Of a stretch of 64,000 nucleotides of DNA, positions 1-12,300 are shown piece after piece. The stretch comes from Phallusia mammillata (taxonomy: Eukaryota > Chordata > Ascidiacea > Phlebobranchia > Ascidiidae). Location of the stretch: positions 130,989 through 194,988 of the forward strand of contig QLIY01000133.1 in assembly GCA_003260075.1 (NCBI GenBank), written 5' to 3'. A program made the translations under genes and the position numbers. Numbering within the stretch: the stretch's first letter is position 1; each line of letters starts with the position of its first letter. The notes under the pieces were generated by a model. The model was given only the letters and a program-made list of their open reading frames with translations. It made no database searches and was not told where the DNA came from.

Positions 1-1462
1 AGCAGAGAAGACATTTCACTATGCCCCATAATATAGTGTTTGACAGTAGTATCATAAGTAAGCCTGGACTTGTCTATTGTGATTGTTGTCTTGGTCTTCC
101 CTGAGGCTTCAATGTATAGGCCTGTACATTTGGGCTTAAACGGGCTTTTGGGTCTAAACGGGCTTCTCAAAAACAGCTCGGGTTCGGGCCGGGTTTCGGG
201 CTTGGACTTAGGGTTCGGCCGGGTTCAGGCACCAATTTCAGGCCCGATAACAACTCTCATACAAAGTGCCCCCGTCTATAGAAATAATGGTAGTCCAAGA
301 CACCGCCATTGTGCCTTGACGTATAACCATATAACGTATTATTTGGGCGCATCCTGAAAACAATTTCCAAACCGACCGCAGTTTCGTCACAGCACATATA
401 TGCCGACTCATGGTTTAGGGTGGTCCAGACCCTGGCACCTTACAGACTAATATATGTCTGTTGTCAGGTTGCTATAAGGAGTTTTTGCGCTTTGTGACAA
501 TATAGACGTGTTCATATTTTTAATAATATTTATATTTTAGTCCCGAAGCATGTCATTGCAAACTAAATCTTTTAATACAAAAGAATTTCTCCTTAAGCCG
601 CCCGCCAAATAAATATTAAACCCTTGGACCGACCTGGTTTAGATCGGTGGTTCTCAAAACAAGCAAACTGCAACAGTTTAAATTATGTTACCAAGCACTT
701 GAATATAAACAAGCTCAAGCAAATCGTTTGGTGTGCTATAAAAAAATCGCTTTAGTTGGCAGACGTTCCGGCCGGGTTGCTGACCCCTGCCCTAGGGTTA
801 CTATTCGCAGTTCGCACCACAATTCTGTTCTCAACCCAACAGAAAATGAGAATTTGCTAAAACGAATATTTTGCGACGCACTTGAAAATCTCTTGTGACG
901 AATCAGAATTGTAAAATGCCTAAAAATTATGGCCCCGAAAGTCCAAACAGAATTGAAGGCGGGCCCGAAATTCAAACCCGAACCAGAATCATTTTTGAGG
1001 AACCCGTTTAGGCCCAAAAATTTGATTGAGGCCTATAATAATAAAGACATACACAATGGACAATAAAATGGGCTAAACAAGACGTTTTAGCGCTGTCGGG
1101 CATTAGGTTATATCCAGCAACTAGCTACTTAGCTAGGTTATTTGTAGTTTAAAAATTACTGAATCCGGCCCATAAATGCCGAACACATTTACAACTCTGA
1201 GCCAAAAAACCCATAGTTTGTAAAAAAAAATGGTGCGAAAGTAAGGCCAAATGTGAATTTAGGCCCAAATCTCCAAACCAAACTTTGTTTAGTCAAACAA
1301 GCTCAAAAAGCCCGGGCATAACTTTGTTTGGAAAGTCTGGCCTGGACTGTATTTCATCACTTGACTTTCTCACGGCACCAAATTTATTTTTTTAGCCCTG
1401 AAATAATTTATTATCACGGAAGTACGTAAACTTGTGACGCAAGTGTGGCACAATTATAGGCT

Positions 1463-1876
1463 GGGTTGCCATCGACATGGAACTCGAAATAAGGACACAA
1501 GAACAATTGGACTTTCATATCAACGAAACAAACGTTTTTGAACAAATCTTTGCATTGATACGAGCCTTGACATATCACGTGTCATTTTTTTTTTTGCCAG
1601 GAACAATGTGTTCCAGCAACTTCTTGTTCGTACAAAATAATTCGTGCATCTCAAGACAGCCCAGGTCTAGGTTTACTTTTAGGGGGGGGGGATTTTGCCA
1701 GGAACAATGTGTTCCAGCAACTTCTTGTTCGTAGAAAATAATTCGTGCATCTCAAGACAGCCCAGGTCTAGGTTTACTTTTAGAAGGGATTTGACTTCTA
1801 ATTGTTAAAAATTAGACAAATAAGGAAATCAAAAACAAGGACAGTTCTTAGAAATAAGGACAAAAACTTTTTCTAA
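1463..1876 (+). repeat. Dispersed 'AATAAGGACA' repeat, copy 1
   Basis: It starts with GTTGCCATCGACATGG and carries a conserved inner part (GTTCCAGCAACTTC, GTGCATCTCAAGACAGC) followed by AATAAGGACA words. Relatives lie at 4270-4880 and 36040-36320. Positions 1600-1680 and 1694-1780 are the same sequence twice around a 10-G run, so part of this copy is an assembly duplicate. Confidence 0.6.

Positions 1877-1914
<38 letters not shown>
1877..1914. other. 38-nt G-run, probable gap filler
   Basis: Uninterrupted G between unrelated AT-rich sequences. It is one of seven long runs in the window and probably stands for an assembly gap. Confidence 0.7.
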
Positions 1915-1915
<1 letters not shown>

Positions 1916-2844
1916 TTATAGGTTTAACATTTATTTTACCGACAATTCTCAATGGTAGAATACACAAAGATTAAAACTTTCTGCAGGAAGTTGAAAAATA
2001 TGGTAATTTTAGGATCGGGCAAGAGATTAACATCCAAAGGAAATTACTGACTTGTTAAAAGAAGTAGTTTATTTTCCCACTAATAAACTGATAAACCGGT
2101 CATTTTACTGTACGTAGGTTACGTTTTAGCGTGCGAAATTGGTACCCTGCTATTCCCTCCATAAAGTAGTTGCACGTACAATACGTCACCAAAACGTAGA
2201 ATATGCCAGAAAACAGCTGCCGGCTAGACATCCACAAATTGCTAGGGTCTGCAGGCCAATAAACAATTTGAACTCCAGTAACCCTGTGTTTAAGTGGTGT
2301 TTTTCAACCCTGATTTAAATATTTGTTTTCACAATATACACTTGATTGATCCACTATAAAATTGCCCTTTGGTTGTATTTTTAAAACACAAATTTAATAG
2401 GTGAATAAAGTTGTACACCTATAGTTTAAAAGAAAAAGTACCAGTTTGGTAAATGTCCATATTGTTGACTATGTAAGCACCCCGGTTTTATCACGTATAT
2501 TAAATAGTGTGCGTTTGCTGATAAACTGCATGCAAAAAAATCTGTTGTAAACAAAGCATGTTGTTTCCAACAGGCTATTTCAGCACATAACATTACTCTT
2601 ATTATATCGTCAAACATCCTATTGTGACATCACACAACATCAATTGCCATAAATGTGAGGGCCAAGCTGACAGCAATTTAATAACACTGGATAGTTGCAG
2701 TATTTTAACATGTCCAATTTTTATGCTATGCGGCACTTACGTAGGGGACCCGTGATTTTCCAGTCATGAGAAGTCTATAGAATTAGAATGCCATTACCCT
2801 GCTATTCTTTTTTCATTGAAATGCAATGTCAACAACCACAACAG

Positions 2845-5376
2845 ACAAGATTCGAAGAAGGGGCGCTATACTTAACCCAAGAGAAAATGCAGAAAATGAT
2901 GAAGTGCCCGAAGAAATACCAGTTAGAAGGTACTCGTTTGGTAATCATATTTTCTGATTTTAAAATGAAATATTTTAAAAGAGTTTGACTAAAATTTATT
3001 CTTATTTGAGCTGGCACATTTACAGGAATAATGATTTACATAGTAGTTAACAGTATCATTTAAGCAAAAATAGCCTTAACACTTATATAAGCTATTGCTG
3101 TCAGGCATAATTTTAATTTAATAGAGTTCTTCTGGCAAATGTATCTTTATGACGTTTCGACGTCCTATACAGGTCGCCTTCATCACTGTATGCCACTGAT
3201 ACAGTGCACGATAAACAAAGGGACATGCTTTTATTTGCCTATTCATGTTTTAGCAGAAGCCACCAATATTAGTAACACGTTTAACTTTGGCCAAAGCCAG
3301 CATTTTTCCAATTGCCGACAAAAACACACGTCACTCTTTTACATTTTATTTTTCAGGCATTCGGTGAGGGTGGGATGGGAAAGTCCCAAAACGTCATCAC
3401 CGTCGCACCCAACTATGACGGTCCGAAGACCCTCAATGGTTGGGAACCAAGATCTACCAGGTAAAGACTATTTTTAACCAGTGGTGGGATTCCAATTTTT
3501 TGTCAGCAGGTTCTTTCACAAAAGTCATATTTTTCTGCCGGTTCTGTTACAAGTCCACTGAAAGTAACCAGTAATGCTAACCGGTTCGCTGATCTCATAA
3601 AATTTCGGGGGGGGGGCGAACCGGTGCGAGCCGGCTGAATCCCCTTAACTAGTTTTAACCCAGGCCCTTGTGTGAAAAATTTATATCTTATAGTTTTGCG
3701 CCTACTATTTTTGTGTTTCTGTTAAGTAAAAGAGCAATGACCAGAAATTTAGATATCGATGAAACAAAACCATGTTTGAATCAGTCCAATGAGGTATTTT
3801 TCTCATTTTCCTGAACCATTTTTGCATCTGTCGCGTGGTAATGTAAATTTTTACACACGAAGTTTCGTAGAAAAGTATGGGGCTAAATGTTAACAGGTTT
3901 AAGGTTTGATTTTTTTCTACGTCCCCTTGTGACATCTGTTTTAAGGGGGGACGTCCAAGCTGTCTCACAACTTTCAGCGGTTGTCAGGAAATGACAGGCG
4001 CAGTAGTTTTGCTGGCGTCACCAACACCAGACGCCAATCAACGCGACCAACAGTTCACACACTGGAGGTGGAACCCAAGTGAGTGGATATTTATAGGTAT
4101 ATTCATTGGTGGGATGCATTTTTTGTCAGCCGGTGCTATAACAAAGTTTTTTTTCAGCCGGTTCTGTTGTAAAAAGTCCATTGACAGTAACCAGGTTCGC
4201 TGATCTCATAACATTTTGTGAGGCGGTTCTACAGAACCGGTGTGAACCGGCTGAATCCCACCACTGGGTCTATAGGGTTGCCATCGACATGGACTCCAAA
4301 ATAAGAACAAATAAAACATTTTTGTCGGCGAACCATGACATATCACATGCCATATTTTTGCCAGAAATAATATGTTTCAGCAACTCCATGTCCGTACAAA
4401 ATACTTCGTGCATCTCACGACAGCTCAGTTCTAGGTTTACTTTTAATTGCAGCAGGGATTTGACTTGTAATTGTTGAAAATAAGACAAACTAAGGACTTA
4501 AGTCAAAAACAAGATCATTTCTTAGAAATAAGGACAATCAACTTTTCTGAGACATATGTCCTTCAAAATAAGGACAAATCTTAGAAAAAAGAACTTGGTG
4601 GAAATAGTCAAGTTGGCATCTAATCTAACCACCCGTGTTGGGGAAAGAGGGTGGGGGGGGGGGCTTGACTTGTAATTGTTGAAAACAAGACAAACTAAGG
4701 ACTTAAGTCAAAAACAAGAACATTTCTTAGAAATAAGGACAATCAACTTTTCTGAAACATATGCCCTTTAAAATAAGGACAAATCTTAGAAAAAAGAACT
4801 TGGTGGAAACAGTCAAGTTGGCATCTAATCTAACCACCCGTGTTGGGGAAAGAGGGTGGGGTTCGACAGGAAAAGAAACCAAAATCACAATTCTACTCAA
4901 TTCAACAAAACGTATTTGTGCAAAAACACATCACTTTTTTAAAAAAATTCTCACCGATTTAAACCTGCTTCAAACGGTTTTGCACAAACAATTGACACTT
5001 CATCTAACACCCACATCAAAGCAAAGTGATTCTGTCATGAAGTGCAGACAGAATCGGGCGAAACTGGCACCTTAAAACTGCCAATTTTACCCAAAAAAAT
5101 TGCCCTTTTATAAAATGAAAGACTCCGTCTAAACACACAAAACCTCAAGCATGCGTTTATTTACACTTCTAAACCCGTAAATAAGGCTTTTGACAGCAAA
5201 AATTTTTCTGTAATGCATGTTGGCATTTATGTATGCATTTTCACCTAATTTTAAAAGATTTAGGTAATAAGAAACACCCGGTTTTTGGACAGGTGGTTTT
5301 TATCACAATAACATTTTGCTGTAAAACAAATTCTTAAACTAGTGTTTTTCAAACTATTTTTAGGATGCGGTATTGA
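2845..5376 (+). CDS. Possible 3' exons of an unrecognised Arg/Ser-rich protein
   Basis: Four phase-compatible segments are visible: 2845-2929, 3357-3460, 3988-4078 and a tiny terminal exon 5364-5376. Each has an AG acceptor and the first three end at GT donors (GTACTC, GTAAAG, GTGAGT). In the joined frame the product is hydrophilic, first acidic (ENAENDEVPEEIPVRR), then rich in Arg, Ser, Pro and Thr (SPKTSSPSHPTMTVRRPS, NTRRQSTRPTVHTLEVEP), ending KMRY and a TGA. No domain is recognised and it looks intrinsically disordered. The 5' end was not found; it may lie before this window. Introns hold a CAGTGGTGGG MITE and other repeats. The phase agreement (2/1, 1/2, 2/1) is the main support. The last exon is weak and could be replaced by another further on. 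Confidence 0.4.
3086..3188. mobile_element. GACGTTTCGAC repeat family, fragment
   Basis: It contains TATAAGCTATTGCTG, TCTTCTGGCAAAT and GACGTTTCGACGTCC, followed by TATACAGGTCGCCTTCATCA. On the minus strand this reads CTGATGAAGGCG, then a short hairpin, then GAAACGTC. The same family occurs at 46471-46640, 50772-51260 and 60730-61000. The CTGATGA/GAAAC pairing in an interspersed repeat recalls the hammerhead-bearing termini of Penelope-like elements (inference). Confidence 0.6.
3479..3644 (+). mobile_element. CAGTGGTGGG MITE (hAT-like), gapped copy
   Basis: Starts CAGTGGTGGGATTC and shares the interior 'GGTTCTGTTACAA...GTCCA' and 'AACCGG' words with copies at 4104-4266 and 47638-47816. The right end is interrupted by a 10-G run at 3607-3616 and decays at GGCTGAATCCCC. 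Confidence 0.65.
4104..4266 (+). mobile_element. CAGTGGTGGG MITE (hAT-like)
   Basis: Left end ATTGGTGGGATGC is a decayed CAGTGGTGGGATTC; right end GAATCCCACCACTG is the intact inverted terminal repeat. The interior repeats 'CAGCCGGTTCTGTT' and 'AGAACCGGTGTGAACCGG'. It lies just downstream of the exon ending at 4078. Confidence 0.7.
4270..4880 (+). repeat. Dispersed 'AATAAGGACA' repeat, copy 2
   Basis: Starts with GGTTGCCATCGACATGG as in copy 1, then repeated AATAAGGACA and CTTAGAAA words. The segment 4464-4650 is repeated at 4664-4860 around a G-run at 4653-4663, so half is probably an allelic duplicate made by assembly. Confidence 0.6.
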
Positions 5377-5946
5377 GCAGCAGGTTACAAATGATACCAT
5401 GACAGGTTTTATTTTAATATTTGCAACTTCGTTATAATGAGTAAGACTGCTTTCCGTAACAAACTAACTAAAGTTAGATTTTTTATGTAATGTAGTTACA
5501 TGGCAAATTCATGGCCTAGTGTGAAGTCAGGCAGCAATCAAGCTTGTTTTTTTTTAAGTAAAGACCGAACCAAGGCCCGAATTACAATTGTGTGTCATAG
5601 ATACCCACAATTTGTCATTAAGCAGCAAAACATAAATTGTGGCGACTGCAATGAGAAAATGTGCAAATTTAGCTACAAAATAATACGTGCACTCTGTAAA
5701 AACATGTTTTTCGTCGTACTTGGAAATCCCTCAGGTCACTAGCATACATTACGTAAGAATGGTTAAAAACAATACGGTAAACCACAACGGTAGTGGATTT
5801 GGTGAGAAAGGTTCAGTCTTCAAAACAATTATGACGCAATAAATGCGGTATTAACGTGGTTTTAACTTTAAAATTAAATTGCGTGTTGATTGGTCAGATC
5901 ACGTCAATACGCCGTGGTACGTGGAAAAAGCGAGACAAAAGTCAAG

Positions 5947-6268
5947 ATGGACCAAGAAAAGCACATGCCAGCGAATGAAGCACTTACCGATCAACAAGTT
6001 ATGGGTAATTTTAAAGTAACGTAAAGTTCATATTACCTTGGTTCCTATCATACAACAAAGTCTTCGTTGTTGTTTTTCAATTTTGCCATAATCCTAATTT
6101 GTTTTTTAACAGATTTAAAAAATAGGTAAAATTTACAAACTATTTTCAAACAGATGTTCGGTTAAAGACGAAAAACAAATGATATATAGGCAGGTTGGCA
6201 ATAGCGTTTTATCTCTAAGACTTTTCCTCAATTATTTTGATGTGCAACGCCTTGAAGTCTTAAAAAAT

Positions 6269-6336
<68 letters not shown>

Positions 6337-9300
6337 GAGTTCCTTTTTAGGAAATGGTCCTACTTTTGACCTGTGTTCTTGGAGCATAAGCTCAATTTAA
6401 CTAACTTAAATATAATACGCAAGTATTGTTTGATACGCAAGTAAGTAAAGACACGACTTGTGTTACATAAGGTCCGCCGTCGAATCATGTTAGTTAAATT
6501 TGACCCAACAGTGATAAAAGCTGCACACCCTAAACCAGTGATTCTCAAACTGTGTGCCGTGGGAGATTTCCAAGTGTGGCGCGAAATATTTCCTTTTAAA
6601 ATGCAAACATTTCCTGGTGTAGCAGGACTTCATGACGAAGTACTGGTGTGCATGACAACGTTTCAAAGCTCATATTTTTGTCATTGGTAATGAAAAACAT
6701 ACTTACCCACCATAATAAAGTTGAAAATTGCCATTCTTTGAACAACTTTTGTTATGTTTCCCTGCGAAGTGTGCCGCGGAAAGAAATTTTAGTTTTTTTA
6801 ATCCGCCGCTTGATTAAACAGTTTTAGAACCACTGCACTAAACTGTAACAAAAGCAATTTACGAACGACAGTCTCAACGGGGGATGTCACAGCTAAACAG
6901 TTTGTGGAAACAACATTGATCTCTTTAGTGAAGAGTTAGTATTTTATATTTGGTTCAGACATCACAAAACCAAAAATACGTTCAAATTTTGATCTCTTTT
7001 CTCCTGTACAGTATGCAGCAGAAATAAGAGTATGTATAAACCACCTAGCTTATAGGTTCAGTTACCTTTCAGACGTGGAATAATACACCAACGTGGAGTT
7101 GGCGTATTCAAGAATTTAGGTAAATAAATGCTGGGGGGGGGGATCCGACCAAAAGGTTCAGTTACCTTTCAGACGTGGAATAAAACACCAACGTGGAGTT
7201 GGCGTATTCAAGAATTTAGGTAAATAAATGCTTTTGCCTGTTACGTGCAGGAAACAGAAAGCACACAAGAGGATTTGGCTTATCCGAATTAAAAATTAAT
7301 CAAAATTGATCCATGAAACAGATTCTTGGACCTAAAACAATGTTTCAATGCCGTTTGTATGTGTTTCGTGGTGTCAATGTTATAATCACGGGTCAATTAG
7401 AAATGAACTAGGCCCTAACTCAACTATTGAAATTAGGGAACTAAAAGGACAAAGATATGTAATGGTCATCTTAAATAAAGTTTCTCAAAATTTTAACCGT
7501 TACCAGAAAAATATAAGTAGGCCGTAATACGTGCAGAATTTTTTTAACAGCTTTACTTATAAGTGACTTCAGTGTCAAACGCGAAGGATCTTTCCCGCGA
7601 ATAGCGCAGGCATTAAGTTATATGACGAATGTTTGAATTATATCGAACGACTGATGATGCCCATATGGGTGAAATATACATCGTTTTGAGACTATTTGTT
7701 GACTGATTCTGATTTGGAAGCACGGTTGCTTCGTCAATTATTCCTATACTCATAATAGTTCTTTGTTATTAGTTATTACCACTAAAAATAAAATGTAGGT
7801 ATAGCAGATTAAGACGTAATAAAAAGTTACTATTTACTATTCGATTTATAACGAATTGCTTGAATATCACCAATCTATTATATTTAGGGCCTATAATTTT
7901 CAAGTTAACATTCTATAAAACATCTGAGCGCAAACGTATTTTTTTTAAATTTACTGGTCTGCTATAGCTTCAAAAGTTTCAAAACAATTAATTTAAATCC
8001 GAAATAAATTGTACACTGTCACATCGTTAACAGTTTTTTGACACTTTTACGTAGCCTTTAAGGAGGCGTTCGACCTCTTTGACAACAACGGTGGAGGTAC
8101 GATCGACGCTTTGGAGTTAAAAGAAACTCTAGAATCGGTTGGAATCGAGTTAGACGAGTCGGAAATACATGACGTAATGATGAGACTTGATAAGGACGGT
8201 AATTCGAAATTGATTACTTTCTGTCGTAACAAAATTTCTTTTGAAAAAGGTTTTTCTACGTTTTGCACAAAAATGGAGCATGTTTTTACGTTAACTGCGC
8301 TTTTGCTAGTTCATTTATTAAAACACTAGGCTAAGTTTAGGCAATTATTCTTAAATGCACGAAACAAAATCAATTTTGTTTTTAAATTGCACTGAGAATT
8401 TATGGAAAAAATTGGTGCTCACAAAACTTTTTTATTTGTTCAAACTGCGAACATGGAACAGCTTTTTTAACACACTGGTTTTTACGACAGACTTGTATAT
8501 TAAGTTATTGTACAAGAAACTTCTAAAAATACCGAGACCAAATTGGAATTAGTGTTGCTTCTAATTAAGTTCGTGGGAGGTTCGCGACTTTATTGGTTTC
8601 GTTGATTTGTTTAAGGGAACGGAGAAATTGACTTTGATGAGTTTCTGGATCTAATGACCAACACCGAGATGTTTCTGGAAGCGTTTGGTAAGTGGCAATC
8701 TATTTATCCAATATCATCACACCCCTTATATGACTTAAAATGGACAAACCGCACAGGTTTAGCTGATTCACACCATGTTTGTCAGTTTTCTTCGATGTCG
8801 TTTCAGGTTAAAATATACCTGTTGTTGTTAATATTGTTATATTGGTCAAAGCATGAAGCTAATAAATGAAAAGCAAGCTGCAGACAGTGCACAGAAGTCG
8901 TATTGGCCTATGCAGTGGCGTAGCCAGGGAGGGGCCAAAGGGGCCATGGCCCCTCCCAAATTTTCAAAGTTGTACATTGACAAACTTAAATTTAGTGTAG
9001 TTTCGTCTCTCAACTGTCAAAGGAATATATAAATTACCAAAAATGATTTTTGTCACCAAGTTGTATGCCGAAATCCATGCTATTTATGCAGACATGGAAT
9101 AAATCAATAAAGCGTTTGGCTGTCCCGTCGAACCACGTACAGTTTGTCAAGTCACGTTTTTGGTAAAAGCACGCCGAGCGTTAGCAAAAAGTTGTATTAG
9201 ACATCACATTATTTGGCCCCTCTCAAACTTTTTGGCTGCCTACGCCATTGGGCCTATGTCTTGTCGCCAGCTGCACTGATGAGACTTTATAAGTCGAAAC

Positions 9301-12300
9301 AGTGTGCACTGTTTGCAGCTTATAGTTACAACACTGTCTTGTAAAATGTAACAAGACATAAAAAATACATACAAAACAATTGGAAATATACCTGTGATCG
9401 ACAAAAACAATACTGGGCCACCAAAGAAAATGTATGAGCTTAAAATTATTTAACCAGATTAAAGCAGTGTCGTAATAAATCAGTAAACACTAGAATTTGT
9501 CAGCAACTGAAGTAACATTTTGACCCTTCCAATGACGAATGGGCCGAGAATTGTAAACAGTAACTTATTCTACAACTAATGGACTGTTGTGCCGTTTTTT
9601 ATTTGCTTAGGGGGCGTTACCCTTTGGGACACTTTGACACTAATTGCCAATTTTGACAGCGAATGCTTCTACTGCGCTAAATCATTAGCCAGTATACGTA
9701 GAATTACTATGACCTTTTTAGTTTCTAGATTTATATTTATTTATCGATTATAAACAAACCAACAAATAACGGTCAACGAACTGAAACGCTGTTTATTATC
9801 TGTCAAATTAATAATTCATGAGAAGCAACGTCGGAGCTCAAACCCGCGTGGAATCTGTTACATAACACGAATAGTCCAACTAAGTAATCTGGCCTGGACG
9901 AAGGTAAACTTACAGTACAATGGTCGTCATGACAACATGGCAGATTGCCATAAAGTAGCCATGCAGCTTTGTCGGACGTTTCTTTGTTAATATTGTTCGT
10001 TAATTATGTACGCCTTGTTTGTTAATAATGAGTGCTTTGTTCGGTAATAATGACTGCTTTTGTTTGCAGGTGCTGTAGCTTTACAGTGGAAAATGTGTCG
10101 CTTTGTTCCATGTGGGCGTATTTAAGTCCTCAAAGAAAAGTGTTTTTAAATTAATTTTAATGTTTTTTCCACAAGTGCACCATTTTGGTTGTATGTGTAT
10201 GTTTTCTTGCAAATGTGTTTTGGGGTTGTTATTGGGGCTTATATGTTTGTAAATGGTAATTCGGTAAAATTCAATGATATTTTACAACTAGCCCTCACAA
10301 TTGTGTGCACACATAATCATCTAAAATAATTACTGATAACCCAATCGTTGATCAATTTCGGTCAAAAATAATCAACACAATGCATTACTCATTCACGTTA
10401 ATCAACTTTATTTTAATTCATACCTTTTAAAATTAGCCAAAAACATTGTTAATATCATTTCTATTTAAATGATCGTTGTTTGTGTTACCATTTTCACATT
10501 AACATTTAAAATTTCGATAAAGAATGTAACACTTTGTGACGTCACAGCTTCGCGTCACGACCCAACGAACAAGACGCACGAACGCGATGTTCTGCTTTTC
10601 GATGCTCTCACGGAATTCATGAAGAAATCAGCGTTAAAAGAAGCCCACGAAATTGTTGGGTAGGTTTGACTCAACAGCGACATAAAGCGGATATGCGGTT
10701 CTAACGTTTCCGAAAACTAATATATCTCTTAGTTTTTTTACACACTTAGTCAGTTGTTGCACAAAAACACGGTCTGACAACACCAAGAATTTTGCTATCG
10801 TAAATCTACAATATTTACACGATGAAATGAGGTCTTTTTGTTGTTGTATATTATTATTATTATACATTATTACCGCAACCATCAAATATTTTTTCTAACC
10901 ATTGGATTTAGTTCAGTTTTTCAAAAAATATGGAGTTCTAAAAAAATCAGCGAAAAGGAATTTAGAAAAGCTACGTTTGGCACAAAAAAGACCGTTACAA
11001 ACGTTTCAATAAAAGATGTAGCCACAATGATAATATTAGCACACAAAAAGTTATATCTAAGCTTACGTGTCATTCTATACTTAAGCTCTCTATACAAAAC
11101 CAAGATTTTCTAAGATGAAGTTCGTTTTTGTAGATATTATGCCAAGAAGTACAAGAAAGTCGTTAAGTCATACAACGCAAATAAAGGGGCACACGTGGTT
11201 GGACATTATGCTGATGGGGCCAGGTTGATCGGGCTGACAGAGAAGCAAATTGCACAGCAACTCAAGAAACTTCGCCTACTGCAAAATTTTGAGAGTAAGC
11301 AAACCGTTTTCGCTGGGGGGGGGGGAGCCGCAGGTTGCCCACCCCTGCACAATGATAATGTTATAGCACACAAAAAGTTATATTTACGTGTCATTCAATA
11401 CTTAAGCTCTCTGTGCAAAACCAAGATTTTCTAAGATGAAGTTCGTTTTTGTAGATATTATGCCAAGAAGTACAAGAAAGTGGTCAAGTCGTACAACGCA
11501 AATAAAGGGGCACATGTGGTTGGACATTATGCTGATGGGGCCAGGTTGATCGGGCTAACCGAGAAGCAAATTGCACAGCAACTCAAAAAACTTCGCCTAC
11601 TGCAAAATTTTGAGAGTAAGCAAACCGTTTTCGCTGGCTGTCTGTTGGTTTGATATTTTGCCAGCTGTGTAAATGATTCGTTTGTTTTCAGTTTATGTAC
11701 CTATTCTAGCTGATGAAAAAGTAATATAAGTAAAACAATGTTACATTGCAAATTAGAATTTAGCTCTCATAATAAACTAGCCAATGTATTACTTCACTGT
11801 CTACAATTATAAGATGATTATATGTTTCCTCATTTTAAGGGGTTGTCATTAAAATTGTGAATTACCTCATTTCATAACAGGACAAATTTCTCAAATGTAC
11901 AGTTTTTATTTTTGTTTCAGACAAGGGTGATAAAGAAAGTCCTTACGCTCAACCTCTTCAGCTTTCAGTGTTGCAATCTGTTACATCTCCAAGTCCCAAG
12001 AAACCAAGGGGAAGAGGAAGGAAAAGAAAAAAACAACGCAGACCTAAACCTCCAGCAACTGCGCCAGGTAGCGACAATAAAACTGAATAACTTCGGCCAC
12101 TAAATGCTACATTTACATTGTGCTACATTCAAGGCAATTTTGCAACGTGGTCAAGCAGTTGGCCTTGAAGTTGTAAGCAGGCTTGAAGCGGGGCCCACAG
12201 CCGAATAAAGTCAATTGAGGTCCTAAAGTCGGTGAAATTGCGGCACATAAAACTTGTGTCAAACTTAGGCCTGAACCAATTCTGTTTTATTCACACTTTT

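Larger units (their letters stand above)
1..2844. other. Repeat-rich region without a supported gene
   Basis: No exon with convincing splice sites and protein-like sequence is visible. Positions about 110-250 and 940-1330 hold runs rich in GGGCCTGAA/CCGAACC words, also seen at 12.17-12.55 kb and 42.92-43.28 kb, and so are fragments of one hAT-like MITE family. Positions 1463-1880 belong to a second dispersed repeat (GTTGCCATCGACATGG start, 'AATAAGGACA' repeats), also present at 4270-4880 and 36040-36320. G-runs at 1682-1691 and 1877-1914 look like gap fillers. Confidence 0.5.

Noticed and set aside
1861-1920. G-quadruplex-forming regulatory tracts
   Set aside because: Uninterrupted G-runs of fixed 10-nt length between duplicated flanks are better explained as gap fillers; a biological G4 role cannot be inferred.
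6179-6400. Glycine-rich ORF across a G-run (similar at 13446-13760, 21579-21791 and 26979-27359, with poly-Pro on the other strand)
   Set aside because: The glycine or proline runs are just the G tracts, which are probably gap fillers; no splice context or conserved flank supports coding.
11134-11615. True tandem exon duplication in the EF-hand gene
   Set aside because: Each copy is 161 nt, so including both shifts the frame, and the flanking introns are copied too around a G-run.
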